NCBI GenBank assembly: GCA_025149285.1 | Contig: CP102274.1 | Location: 4,738,001-4,802,000 of the forward strand | Direction: 5' to 3' | Origin: Hungatella hathewayi | Lineage (GTDB): Bacteria > Bacillota > Clostridia > Lachnospirales > Lachnospiraceae | Length of the DNA stretch: 64,000 nt | Shown: piece by piece, positions 53,065-62,233 of the stretch | Layout of the letters: the number at the start of each line of letters is the position of its first letter | Numbering within the stretch: the stretch's first letter is position 1 | Program-made: the position numbers and the translations under genes | The notes under the pieces: model-generated | The model's database searches: none | Told to the model about the DNA's origin: nothing | The model's input: the letters and a program-made list of their open reading frames with translations, nothing else

Positions 53065-53143
53065 AGCGCCTGTCTTTTAGGCGCTTACCTGCGATGCATG
53101 TCATCTCCACTTGGCGAGGTTTTCCACAAACCTGGCGGAGTGG
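53065..53143 (-). other. Two hairpins in the lplB-lplC gap
   Basis: Directly after the lplB stop, CCACT and AGGTTT on one side pair with AAACCT and AGTGG on the other (53107-53143, with two small mismatched bulges). A second stem AGCGCC/GGCGCT lies at 53065-53085. Neither is followed by a T-run. They may protect the upstream mRNA or act as processing sites between permease genes. Confidence 0.5.
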
Positions 53144-53144
53144 C

Positions 53145-54071
53145 TCAAAACAACGCTCCGTCAGGATTGTGTTTTCTCGCCAGACGGTTCATAAAAAGCA
53201 GGATTGCCGTGGACAGCACCGACTGGTAAAGACCAGCAGCCGATGACATTCCCACGTCTCCGTTAAGCCTTAAATTACGGTAGATAAACGTATCCAGCAC
53301 ATCTGTAGTAGAATAGAGTTGTGCGTTATTTCCGATCATGGAATAAAACATTCCAAAATCTGCATTCATAATCTTACCGCAGTTCAGCAGAAGAAGGGTA
53401 ATCGCTGTCGGTGCCAGAACCGGCAGGCTGATACTCTTAATCTGCTGCCATCTCGACGCCCCGTCAATCTTCGCCGCTTCGTAGTAGGTCGTATCAATCC
53501 CCCCAAGCGCCGCTATGTACATGATCATGCCGTACCCTGTCATCTTCCATACCCGGAACACCACCAGTATCACGATCCACATCTTCGGATTCTCATACCA
53601 GTTCATTGCCTCCATCCCGAATACCTTCAGCAGTGTGTTCAGACTTCCATGCTCATAATTGAATAAGTTGTAGGAAAACAGCCCTACCACGATCCAGGAT
53701 ATGAAATAGGGAAGAAATATCCCAAACTGTACGGCAGATTTAAATTTCTTCATCCTCAGTTCATGAAACATCAGTGCAAATCCCAGTTCAAATACCAGTC
53801 CAAATACAATAAACAGCAGATTTAACATGATCGTATTCCATGTGGCCCTTGTCGCTGATCCCGACGAAAACAGGTATTCAAAATTTTTCGTCAACGGTGA
53901 AATCCAGGGGCTTCCGAATATTCCGTCTGCAAAGTTAAAATCCTTAAACGCCGTTACCATACCAAACATTGGCAGATAATTAAACAGGATTAAAACTGCG
54001 GCGGCTGGAAGAAACATGCTGTACAGAGCCCTGTTCTTATAAAGTTCTTTAAAAAATCCCTTTCCTTTCAT
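53145..54071 (-). CDS. lplB: ABC sugar permease LplB-type
   Basis: A 308-residue permease, six membrane helices (first about 15-35, LYSMFLPAAAVLILFNYLPM). The EAA loop is YEAAKIDGASRWQQIKSISLP, typical of LplB. It is the first gene of the importer operon; its ATG has GGAGT about 11 bases before it. Upstream lies a TATAGT -10 and a weak TTTACG -35 (around 54111-54140). The operon order LplB, LplC, binding protein is standard, and the partner regulators are encoded on either side. Confidence 0.93.
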   Translation of the reverse strand: MKGKGFFKELYKNRALYSMFLPAAAVLILFNYLPMFGMVTAFKDFNFADGIFGSPWISPLTKNFEYLFSSGSATRATWNTIMLNLLFIVFGLVFELGFALMFHELRMKKFKSAVQFGIFLPYFISWIVVGLFSYNLFNYEHGSLNTLLKVFGMEAMNWYENPKMWIVILVVFRVWKMTGYGMIMYIAALGGIDTTYYEAAKIDGASRWQQIKSISLPVLAPTAITLLLLNCGKIMNADFGMFYSMIGNNAQLYSTTDVLDTFIYRNLRLNGDVGMSSAAGLYQSVLSTAILLFMNRLARKHNPDGALF

Positions 54072-54235
54072 ATCACTTTTTTACTCCTTTCCTGCTCCCT
54101 GCATGATTTCACTATACGCTTCCAGGCACGCCTCCGTAAACTGCGAATACTCCGTAACAGCTTTAAAAAGCGGGGTTTTCAGACTTTAAAATCTAACACT
54201 TTACTCTCATTTCCAGGGATCCACCCTCATGGCGA

Positions 54236-54291
54236 TTGATTCTAAGGCCGCTTTTCGCTATACTGAATACAGAGTCCGGTAATCCGGACTC
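54236..54291 (+). promoter_or_regulatory. Promoter of the membrane AraC regulator, with a 5'-end hairpin
   Basis: TTGATT (54236-54241), a 17-base spacer and TATACT (54259-54264). Transcription would start at about 54271, at the first base of a perfect 8-bp hairpin GAGTCCGG-TAAT-CCGGACTC (54272-54291). A hairpin at the very 5' end may stabilise the mRNA. Confidence 0.7.
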
Positions 54292-54360
54292 CCGTGTCTA
54301 AAAAACACTCTTGGGAAATGGTATGCTCAGAGAACTATTACGATTGGGGTAAAAAGAGAT

Positions 54361-56604
54361 ATGATGAAGAAATTGATTGGTGGCCAGAATTATTTCAGAA
54401 AGATGCTCAGCACGTGCCTGCTGGTCATCTCCGTCACAATTTTCATCCTGACGGTATTTTTTTATCAGAGATACGCGGATTCTCTCTCTAAAAATCTGTA
54501 CGACGGTCAGGAAAAGAATCTGGAAAAGAGCGCCCGCACCATGAACGATCTGGTCAGTGAGATCTCACAGCTCTACAACACGGTCATCCTGGATTCCAGA
54601 GTCGTCGGTTTCAGTTCACTGAAGGAATTCGATCCGGCGGAGAATTACGCTACGTATCTGATTGTAAAAAAATTCTACAACATCAATCCATACGTAAACT
54701 CCCTTTATATTTACAACGCCATGGCAGACGACGCCATAACCTGCGGCTCCTACCGTTTCGACCTCGATTACTGCTGGGAGTATTTAAAAGAGGCAAAGAA
54801 GGCTTCCATCTTCCCTTCCCCTCTGACCGGAACACCGGAGGAGGTCCTGACCTTCGCCTATCCGGTCTATGCGGATAATTTTGATGAGCTGAGCGGAGGC
54901 ATCTTTATCAATCTGGATATGGAAAAGCTGTCGGAACACGTGCTGGGAACCGGCTCCCAGGCAGGTATGGTTCTGGGGGATAATGGTATGATTCTGCTCT
55001 CCGACTTGACGGAAGATTTTACCTCAGATCCGGAAGCCTGCGAGGCGTTTCTCGTCTGGCCCAGTCTGACAGAGGGCGAATCCGCCAGCAGCTTAAGAAC
55101 CTTTCACGGAGACGATTATTTATGCGCCTTTTACAAGGATCCCGCCCGGAATTTTACCTTTTTAAGCGGTGTCCCGTACAGTGAAATCGTCGGCCCCATG
55201 AAGGCTCTGAGAAACTTGTCTCTGGCCGTGGCGGCCGCGATCTTCCTGACCGCCATTCTGCTGCAGTATATCATTACAAAACGGCTCTACCGGCCTTTGG
55301 AGGCAATTACCGAAGAGTTCCGGGATTCCAAGTACGCCGGCGGCTCGGACATGGATGAATTCACCCTGATCCGCCACGTCTATGAAAATGCCATCGATGA
55401 AATCAGGGAGCTGGAGGAGGAACATGCATTCTATCAGCCCCGCATGAAATCGGACTTAATCCGCGGTCTGGTTCTGGGGAACCGCGATATCGCACAGACG
55501 AAGGAGCTTCTGGAAAAGAACGGCTGGGAGATTCCCTTTGAAGGGATGTTTTTGGCCTGCTTTTTCATAGAGAACAGTGACAGCAGCGATGTTCTGGCTC
55601 CCATTGTACAGACCAGGATCAGCCAGCATCTTCACGAAACCTTAAGCCCCCACTTCTACACAGAATGCGTTCCCGTCGCCTCTGACCAGGTCATCTGTCT
55701 GATTAATACCATAGAGGACATTCCCATCACCTTCGATGAACTGGTACGGCTTTTGGAGGCGGCTAAGGACGAACTTCTTACAGACAACCATCTGGTTTTA
55801 ACTATCAGTCTCGATGGCGTAACCAGTGGAATAGAGGATTTAAACCGTGTGTACCGGCGCGTATTGGAGCTCAAGAATTACCGTTTCGTGCTGGGTACCA
55901 ATCAGATTATCTATCCGGGGCGCGTGATGGAACTGATGCCGGAATACATGACGTATCCCGATAAGCTGGCCGATGAGATTCTTGCCTGCATGCTGCACGG
56001 AAAACAGGAGGAATTCACGGAAAATGTTCAGGAGTTTCTTTCTATTTTAAAGCAGTATTCTTATCAGCCTGCCTCCCTGCTGTTTAACCGGCTGTACTTA
56101 GACCTCCTGTTCCAGATGCAGAAATTAAACGCCCCCGGCAAGGACTCCTATTTATCTGCCGAGACGCTCCACACTCCCGCCACTCTGACCGAAGGAGCCG
56201 GCGTCCTCTTAACCATCTTTGAATGGTATCAGGAACGGAAGGCCGCAGCCGAACAGTTAAAGGACAACAAGCATTTTGAACGGATTGAGGAAAGCAGAAA
56301 GTACATTGAAGCGCACTATAATGATTACAACTTAAGCGCGGGAATGGTAGCCGAGTACTTAGGCTATTCCACCAATTACTTTTCCAGAATCTTTAAGTCC
56401 ATCACCGGCTTTTATATCAACGACTACATACGTCAGATCCGCATCGTTAAGGCTCAGGAGCTTCTGATGAACAGCGATATGACCATCACCACCATCGCCG
56501 AGGCAACCGGATTCTCCAATCCGAACTACTTTTATTCCATATTCAAAAAAGAGACAGGACTGACGCCGGCCGCATATAGAAATGCGGGGCAGAGGATAGT
56601 CTGA
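54361..56604 (+). CDS. Membrane-bound AraC-family regulator with extracellular sensor
   Basis: A 747-residue one-component sensor-regulator. A first membrane helix (about 15-37, TCLLVISVTIFILTVFFYQ) and a second (about 283-303, LSLAVAAAIFLTAILLQYII) enclose an extracytoplasmic Cache-like domain. A cytoplasmic linker region (about 310-620) precedes the C-terminal AraC domain (about 640-745) with NLSAGMVAEYLGYSTNYFSRIFK and ITTIAEATGFSNPNYFYSIFKK. The start is weakly marked (AAAGAGA before ATGATG). It is divergent from the LplBC operon and probably senses an extracellular sugar to control it. The receiver domain of YesN is absent; this is the fused sensor/regulator variant. Confidence 0.9.
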   Translation: MMKKLIGGQNYFRKMLSTCLLVISVTIFILTVFFYQRYADSLSKNLYDGQEKNLEKSARTMNDLVSEISQLYNTVILDSRVVGFSSLKEFDPAENYATYLIVKKFYNINPYVNSLYIYNAMADDAITCGSYRFDLDYCWEYLKEAKKASIFPSPLTGTPEEVLTFAYPVYADNFDELSGGIFINLDMEKLSEHVLGTGSQAGMVLGDNGMILLSDLTEDFTSDPEACEAFLVWPSLTEGESASSLRTFHGDDYLCAFYKDPARNFTFLSGVPYSEIVGPMKALRNLSLAVAAAIFLTAILLQYIITKRLYRPLEAITEEFRDSKYAGGSDMDEFTLIRHVYENAIDEIRELEEEHAFYQPRMKSDLIRGLVLGNRDIAQTKELLEKNGWEIPFEGMFLACFFIENSDSSDVLAPIVQTRISQHLHETLSPHFYTECVPVASDQVICLINTIEDIPITFDELVRLLEAAKDELLTDNHLVLTISLDGVTSGIEDLNRVYRRVLELKNYRFVLGTNQIIYPGRVMELMPEYMTYPDKLADEILACMLHGKQEEFTENVQEFLSILKQYSYQPASLLFNRLYLDLLFQMQKLNAPGKDSYLSAETLHTPATLTEGAGVLLTIFEWYQERKAAAEQLKDNKHFERIEESRKYIEAHYNDYNLSAGMVAEYLGYSTNYFSRIFKSITGFYINDYIRQIRIVKAQELLMNSDMTITTIAEATGFSNPNYFYSIFKKETGLTPAAYRNAGQRIV

Positions 56605-56732
56605 TGGTTTCCTTCGGAAATAACCGCAGGAGGACATGCAACAGGAATACACTTGAAGTGTTGACATTAATGCTGTTGATCTTTGCCGCACTGACTTATA
56701 TAGAAAATCCTCATAACTATAAATTATGCACC

Positions 56733-56760
56733 GGGTACTTGTTTTTTCAAGTACCCTTTT
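56733..56760 (+). terminator. Terminator of the membrane AraC gene
   Basis: GGGTACTTG (56733-56741) and CAAGTACCC (56748-56756) form a perfect 9-bp stem with a T6 loop, followed by TTTTATATTTTT. Confidence 0.85.
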
Positions 56761-56808
56761 ATATTTTTCTCAATCAGATTCAGAAAATATTACCCTTCAC
56801 TCCGCGTT

Positions 56809-58335
56809 TCAACCGTCTTTCACCCGTTTCCGGTAATTGGAAGGCGTCTCTCCATATATTCTGGAAAACAGTTCCGAAAAAGACCTGCTGTCCCTAAACC
56901 CCACATCCGCCGCTATTTCCGCAGTTTTTTTATCGGTGGATACCAGCAGATCAATCGCATGCTTCATCCTTACCTTATTCAAATAATCCTTGAAGTTCTC
57001 ACCGGAATTTTTCTTAAAAAAGCTGCTGAAATAGTAAGGATTCATATGTATTTCTCCGGCCAGCACCTCCAGCGTCAGGTTCTCGCTGTAATGCTTCTCT
57101 ATATACTCCCTGGCATGGATAATGTCCTTTTTTTCACTGCTCACAACCGCTCTTTTTATCCGGTCCTTATACTCCTTAAAGTATCCTTCGAACAGATCCG
57201 TGAGGCTCTCATAAGACTCGCTCTGTCTTGCCTGCTCCAGGATATCCTTGAACGCCACAGGCATTCCGTCAATTCCCATGGTTTCAAACCGTTCCTCTAT
57301 AATACGAATCGTACTTCCATAGTGGAAACAGGCGTCATCTCTTCGCCCCTCCGAGATTAAGCACACCAGACGGCGGAAACGGACGGCCGCGTCCCCAAAC
57401 GCCTTTTCGTCCTGGGCTACCATCCCTTCGATCAGCTGTTTTCTCACCTCCCGGATCTCCTCCAGCGCAGCGGGCTTCTTAAACACCGGTTCTCCCACGC
57501 GCAGAACCGGCACCTGAAGCTGACTGCTGAAATAGAAATATCCCAGCATGGAAAGGCACTCTTCATACGCCTTCGGAATTTCTCCCATAGAGTCGGCCGG
57601 ATTACCCACGATAAATCCAAGGCGGCAGTGGAGCTGTGCCTGAGCCTCCTCCATGATGGAACAGAGGACCATTCCCGTCACCTCCTGCTCCGGATTCTTA
57701 AACACCATGACAATATGGCCATTCTTTAAGAATACAATCCCCATCTGCCGCTGTTCCAGATACTGCTCCAGAAAACTCACGACCGAAAACTGAATCAGCC
57801 TGCGCTCCTGCTTTCCGGTCTGTTCCCCGTATAGAATTTCCGTCAGAACCGGAAGATATCTGCACTCCTCCATCTCCACCAGCTTATCATACGCTGCTGC
57901 CGTCCCCACTTCCTCACGATCCTCCAGGCTCTCCCCACCGCTGCCCTCGCCATCCGGTTCCTGTTTCAGCATGGTAATGCATTTCTCCAGCGTCTCCACC
58001 AGTTCTTCCCGAATCACCGGCTTCAGCAGATAATTCACAGCGCCGTATGTCAAAGCATCCTTTGCATACTGGAAATCCTGAAATCCGCTGACAAATATCA
58101 CCTTTGTCTCAATTCCCAGTGCCTTCAGTTCTTTCAGGATTTCAATCCCCGTCTTTTTCGGCATATAGATATCGAGAAGCGCAATATCCGGTTTCTCCGT
58201 GAGAATTCCGTCAAAGGCGGCCTTCCCGTCTTCGTATTCCCCCACAATCTCAATGCCAAGGCGGCTAAAGTCCACAAGCTTCTGAATTCCCTTTATGATC
58301 ACGGGCTCATCGTCCGCCAGAATCATTTTTATCAT
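56809..58335 (-). CDS. yesN: YesN-type response regulator (receiver plus AraC domain)
   Basis: A 508-residue response regulator. The receiver domain (1-120) has MILADDEPVIIKGIQ, the phospho-acceptor Asp55 in LLDIYMPKKTG, and VNYLLKPVIREEL. A middle region of about 270 residues is followed by the AraC domain (about 405-505) with NLTLEVLAGEIHMNPYYFSSFFKK and TAEIAADVGFRDSRSFSELFSRI. The ATG at 58335 overlaps the kinase stop by 4 bases (ATGA). It is a good candidate to bind the element shared by the operons at 49067 and 63631. Confidence 0.93.
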   Translation of the reverse strand: MIKMILADDEPVIIKGIQKLVDFSRLGIEIVGEYEDGKAAFDGILTEKPDIALLDIYMPKKTGIEILKELKALGIETKVIFVSGFQDFQYAKDALTYGAVNYLLKPVIREELVETLEKCITMLKQEPDGEGSGGESLEDREEVGTAAAYDKLVEMEECRYLPVLTEILYGEQTGKQERRLIQFSVVSFLEQYLEQRQMGIVFLKNGHIVMVFKNPEQEVTGMVLCSIMEEAQAQLHCRLGFIVGNPADSMGEIPKAYEECLSMLGYFYFSSQLQVPVLRVGEPVFKKPAALEEIREVRKQLIEGMVAQDEKAFGDAAVRFRRLVCLISEGRRDDACFHYGSTIRIIEERFETMGIDGMPVAFKDILEQARQSESYESLTDLFEGYFKEYKDRIKRAVVSSEKKDIIHAREYIEKHYSENLTLEVLAGEIHMNPYYFSSFFKKNSGENFKDYLNKVRMKHAIDLLVSTDKKTAEIAADVGFRDSRSFSELFSRIYGETPSNYRKRVKDG

Positions 58336-60167
58336 TCCGTTTCTCCCCCTTCCCTCCATGGCATAACAATCCGAACCATGGTTCCGACTCCAGGTGTGCT
58401 GGTGATTTCTATTCCATATGCCTCTCCATACAGATACCGGATACGGTCATGCACATTTTTCAGGCCAATGCTCTGCCAGTTGTGCTCATTTTTGATACCC
58501 GGCTCACTTCCCTCCAGAAGCAGCTTCAGCTGCTCCAGTTCCCCGGTACTCATACCGACGCCATTGTCCATAACCGAGATTTCCATACGGTTTTCCACAT
58601 GATCCGCCTCAATCATCACATGACCGGACCCAGCCTTCGGTTTCATTCCATGGACATACGCATTCTCCACAATCGGCTGAAGTATCAGCTTGGGAACGCG
58701 TCGTTCGCTGAGCCCGTTTAAATCTGCAGTAAAATGAACCTTTCCCTTGATCCGGCAGTTTAACAGATATACATACTGCCGTGTTATCTCCACCTCTTTT
58801 TCCAGCGGCACCATGTCCTGCATAGGGCCTATCATATAATGAATCTGGCTGGACAGTGCCTCTATCATCTCCGAAACCACGGTATCATCCTTGTCCAGTG
58901 CCGTCATCCGTATAATTTCCAGCGTATTGTATAAAAAATGAGGATAAATCTGAGATTTCAATGCCGTCATCTCTGCTTCCGCCTGTTTCATATGTGCAAC
59001 ATAAGACTGATTGATATAGCTCTCCAGCTCCTTCGACATCTGGTTAAATCTCCTGGACAGCACCCCGATCTCATCGCCGGAGGTTACAGGCAGACGAACC
59101 TGGAAATTACCTGTCTCAATCTCCGACATCTGTTCCATCATATTACGTATCGGCTTTGTCAGGCGCCTGGAAAACCACACGGAACCACACAGCAGCGCAG
59201 CCAGAGAGGCGCCGATAAATACGTACATCATTTTCTGCATACGCCTGATTTTTTCGTAGGCCGTGGCCGTTTTCATTGTAATAATAACCCTGAGTCCACT
59301 GGCGTTATAGTCGGTATCCACGACGAACTCCTCCTTCGTCTCCTCGAACCGGATGCCCTCCTCATCCAGATTTCTGCCGATCACAGACTTATCACTGCTG
59401 TAATAACAGTTATTATCCCTGTCGCAGACATAGACCTGGTCCTTCGCGTTTAAATTCAGGTTTTTAAACACTGCCTCCATGCGTTCTAAATCCACATCGA
59501 TAAACAGTGTTCCCACATACTTATAATTTCCCACAGTCCCTGTTAAATCAAAGTAATTCCTGGCCAGGGTAAAGACCCAGGAATCCTGCATACGGAAATA
59601 ATCATTTTTATGTGTCAGAATCAGCATCAGATTCTTACTGCTCTTATCCAGCCCGTCAAGCCCCATCCTGGCGTCAAACACCGCCTCCTCCTCAGACGGT
59701 ATATTCCGCCGCGACCGGTGAAAGGCCAGCTTTTCCCCCCGAAGACCGTTCCCGACAAAATGTGCTCCGGAAATATAGCTGTCCACCGCCTGGACATTCC
59801 CCAGGAACACCATCATACTTTTATACCGGTTCGCCTCCATAGTTTCCGGTTCTTCTCCAATTCCATAGATAATCTGTCTCAGATTATCATACGACATATA
59901 ATTAAACTGAAACTCCCCCTCACTGGAATAATTATAATAATAAGGCATCTTCGACACCCCGTTATAGTTCTCCATCATATCGTCCAGCGACTCACTCACA
60001 TAAGATGCCGCCTGAACGTAATTACTCCTCAGCGAATTGCCATACTCCTTAAACATCCGGTTTACGATCACCGTCGAAAGAAAAAGCATGGGAATTAACC
60101 CCAGCAGAATAATAACCAGGCAGAACTTCTGATATAAACTCAAATTCCTTTTCCAACGCTTCTTCAT
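58332..60167 (-). CDS. yesM: YesM-type sensor histidine kinase
   Basis: A 611-residue membrane kinase. TM1 is at about 13-35 (FCLVIILLGLIPMLFLSTVI), followed by a Cache-like extracytoplasmic domain of about 260 residues, TM2 (about 312-334, MMYVFIGASLAALLCGSVWF), HAMP, and the His_kinase domain with His410 in YPHFLYNTLEI. The ATPase domain has NAYVHGM, VMDNGVGMS and SIGLKNVHDRI. The start is ATG at 60167 with GGAGGAGA. The regulator follows with a 4-base overlap. It senses sugars outside the cell, and its position between two ABC importers suggests it controls at least one of them. Confidence 0.93.
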   Translation of the reverse strand: MKKRWKRNLSLYQKFCLVIILLGLIPMLFLSTVIVNRMFKEYGNSLRSNYVQAASYVSESLDDMMENYNGVSKMPYYYNYSSEGEFQFNYMSYDNLRQIIYGIGEEPETMEANRYKSMMVFLGNVQAVDSYISGAHFVGNGLRGEKLAFHRSRRNIPSEEEAVFDARMGLDGLDKSSKNLMLILTHKNDYFRMQDSWVFTLARNYFDLTGTVGNYKYVGTLFIDVDLERMEAVFKNLNLNAKDQVYVCDRDNNCYYSSDKSVIGRNLDEEGIRFEETKEEFVVDTDYNASGLRVIITMKTATAYEKIRRMQKMMYVFIGASLAALLCGSVWFSRRLTKPIRNMMEQMSEIETGNFQVRLPVTSGDEIGVLSRRFNQMSKELESYINQSYVAHMKQAEAEMTALKSQIYPHFLYNTLEIIRMTALDKDDTVVSEMIEALSSQIHYMIGPMQDMVPLEKEVEITRQYVYLLNCRIKGKVHFTADLNGLSERRVPKLILQPIVENAYVHGMKPKAGSGHVMIEADHVENRMEISVMDNGVGMSTGELEQLKLLLEGSEPGIKNEHNWQSIGLKNVHDRIRYLYGEAYGIEITSTPGVGTMVRIVMPWREGGETE

Positions 60168-60204
60168 ACCTGTCTCCTCCCATTCTCCCCAAAAACTTTT
60201 ATCT

Positions 60205-60233
60205 ATTATACCACACCTCCCTTTTTTCCTCAA
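60205..60233 (-). promoter_or_regulatory. Promoter of the yesMN operon
   Basis: On the minus strand TTGAGG (60233-60228), a 17-base spacer and a perfect TATAAT (60210-60205), 38 bases before the kinase start. Confidence 0.75.
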
Positions 60234-60286
60234 TTTCCGCCGCCGTCTTCCGCCCTTCTCTCCTCCCACCGCCAGGACACAAACCT

Positions 60287-60373
60287 AATGCCTGCGTAAA
60301 AACCCGGGGACGGCAGGAGCAGAAGAATTCAGCATCTTCCGCTCCTGCCGTCCCCGGGCTCTCCGCAGGCGTT
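60287..60373 (-). terminator. Large nested terminator of the MalFG-type operon
   Basis: A perfect 18-bp GC-rich stem (60303-60320 with 60341-60358), extended inward by 5 more pairs and followed on the minus strand by GGGTTTTTAC. An outer 10-bp stem (60287-60296 with 60364-60373, one wobble) encloses it and includes the T-run, so an alternative fold could compete with termination. Confidence 0.85.
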
Positions 60374-60394
60374 GGGGCGTACCCCCTTGTCACC

Positions 60395-61249
60395 CTATCC
60401 CTTCGCCGCTCCCGCCGTAATTCCTTTCACGAAATACTTCTGCAGCAGTACGAATATGATGAGTGCCGGAACGATGGAGCAGACGGTTCCTGCAAACACG
60501 ATATCCCATCTGGCTGTATACTGGCCTACAAAGGAATACACCTCGACGGTAATTGTCTTTGCCCGGTCGGAAGGAAGAACGAGATACGGCATCAGGAAGT
60601 CATTCCAGATTCCCAGACCGTTTAACACCACCATAGAAGCCGTACACGGTCCAAGAAGCGGAAACGTCACTCTCCAGAAGGTCTGAAACGGGTTGCAGCC
60701 GTCGATCTGAGCGGCTTCCTCGATCTCCAGCGGAACGCCATTTAAAAAGCTGCAGTAAAGCAGGGAACCGAAGGCCACCGATCCGGATATGTAACAGGCG
60801 ACAGGGCCTGCCAGGTTCCCGAACAGTCCGAACATCTTCATTTCCTTAAACAGCGGAAACATATAAAGATGAAAGGGAATCATCATGCCCGCCAGGAAAT
60901 ACGTGTAGATGAGTCTCGTCGTCCTGGTTTTTCTCCTCTCCATGGCATAGGCCGCCATGGGAACGATAAAAACGATCAGAACCTCCGACACCAGCGTCAG
61001 CACAATGCTGTGAAAAATAGCCGTCACAAAATCCGACTGTGCAAATAAATCCTGAAAGTTTTTTAAATACAGCGATGCAGGCAGTGACATGGGATTTTTG
61101 AGAATGTCACCATTGCTTTTAAATGCAGAGATTATTGCAAAAAACACGGGTGCCAGAAACAAGACTGCCAAAAAGACAGTCACTGCAAACAGGAGGCCGC
61201 TGCCCGGGCGGATTCTTCGTTTGCTGGCTTTCATTCCTGCTGTTTTCAT
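60395..61249 (-). CDS. ABC sugar permease, MalG type
   Basis: A 284-residue permease with six membrane helices (first about 17-37, LLFAVTVFLAVLFLAPVFF). The EAA loop is IEEAAQIDGCNPFQTFWRVTFP. The ATG overlaps the TAA of the preceding permease (TAATG), and GGGAGG lies before it. It is the last gene of the binding-protein/MalF/MalG operon. As in other operons of this type, the ATPase is missing and is presumably shared. Confidence 0.94.
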   Translation of the reverse strand: MKTAGMKASKRRIRPGSGLLFAVTVFLAVLFLAPVFFAIISAFKSNGDILKNPMSLPASLYLKNFQDLFAQSDFVTAIFHSIVLTLVSEVLIVFIVPMAAYAMERRKTRTTRLIYTYFLAGMMIPFHLYMFPLFKEMKMFGLFGNLAGPVACYISGSVAFGSLLYCSFLNGVPLEIEEAAQIDGCNPFQTFWRVTFPLLGPCTASMVVLNGLGIWNDFLMPYLVLPSDRAKTITVEVYSFVGQYTARWDIVFAGTVCSIVPALIIFVLLQKYFVKGITAGAAKG

Positions 61250-62136
61250 TATAGCTGCACCTCCCTGCGTTTTAAGATACTCTGCTGAACCGCATTGAGA
61301 ATCAGAATAATAAACAGAAGCACGATGCCAACTGCCGTTCCAAATCCCTGTCTGCCCTCGTTGAAGCCTACCTTATAGAGCAGGTATACGATCGTCTCTG
61401 TCGTAAATCCGGGACCGCCGTCCGTCATAACAGAAATCTGATCAAACACCTTCAGTCCATTGATTAAGGAAAGCGTTAAATTGATGGTAAACGCTCCGGA
61501 TATCAGAGGCAGCGTAATCGCCTTAAACCGTTGAATTGGCGACGCTCCGTCAATGGCCGCCGCTTCTACCACATCCGTAGGAACGCTCTGGAGCGAAGCC
61601 AGATAAATAATCATGTAATAACCGGCGCCCTTCCAGATCAGCACCACACCTACCATGATAAGAGCCAGCTTCGGATTTCCCAGCCAGTCCTGACAGGCCT
61701 CTCCCATACCGATGGAGCGGAAAATGGAATTGATTGCTCCAAAATTATAGTTGTACATAATTTTCCAGATAAACCCTGATACGATACCGCTAATCAGTAC
61801 CGGGACGTAAAAAGCGCTCCGGAAGAAATTCTTCCCCCATTTTACGTTATCCACAATTAAGGCAAGAATCAGTGCCATGCTGTTTTCCAGAATCGATATG
61901 AATGCGGTCAGTATCACCGTATTCCTGAGAGCATTTCCAAAGCGGGCGCTGGTGAATATTTCTTTATAATTTGCCAGCCCTACAAACTTGACGACCGGAT
62001 TTAAGCCATCCCATGAGGTAAAACTGTAATAGACGCTGGCGATCGTTGGAACGATGATAAACAACGTAAAAAACAGGAACGCCGGCGCGATAAATCCCAT
62101 TGTAACGAAATCAAATCTGACTTTTTTCTTTCCCAT
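61249..62136 (-). CDS. ABC sugar permease, MalF type
   Basis: A 295-residue permease, six membrane helices (first about 12-34, GFIAPAFLFFTLFIIVPTIA). It has the family segment SVYYSFTSWDG and the EAA loop VVEAAAIDGASPIQRFKAITLP. AAAGGAG lies before the ATG. It follows the binding-protein gene by 97 bases and precedes the MalG-type gene with a one-base overlap. Confidence 0.94.
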   Translation of the reverse strand: MGKKKVRFDFVTMGFIAPAFLFFTLFIIVPTIASVYYSFTSWDGLNPVVKFVGLANYKEIFTSARFGNALRNTVILTAFISILENSMALILALIVDNVKWGKNFFRSAFYVPVLISGIVSGFIWKIMYNYNFGAINSIFRSIGMGEACQDWLGNPKLALIMVGVVLIWKGAGYYMIIYLASLQSVPTDVVEAAAIDGASPIQRFKAITLPLISGAFTINLTLSLINGLKVFDQISVMTDGGPGFTTETIVYLLYKVGFNEGRQGFGTAVGIVLLFIILILNAVQQSILKRREVQL

Positions 62137-62233
62137 CCTCTGTTCCCATCTCCTTTCCCTTTCTTTTTTAAGGGGCTGTCAGGGAACCGGTCAGGCTCCG
62201 TAACAACCCCATTTGCACATCTGTTCTATTGCC

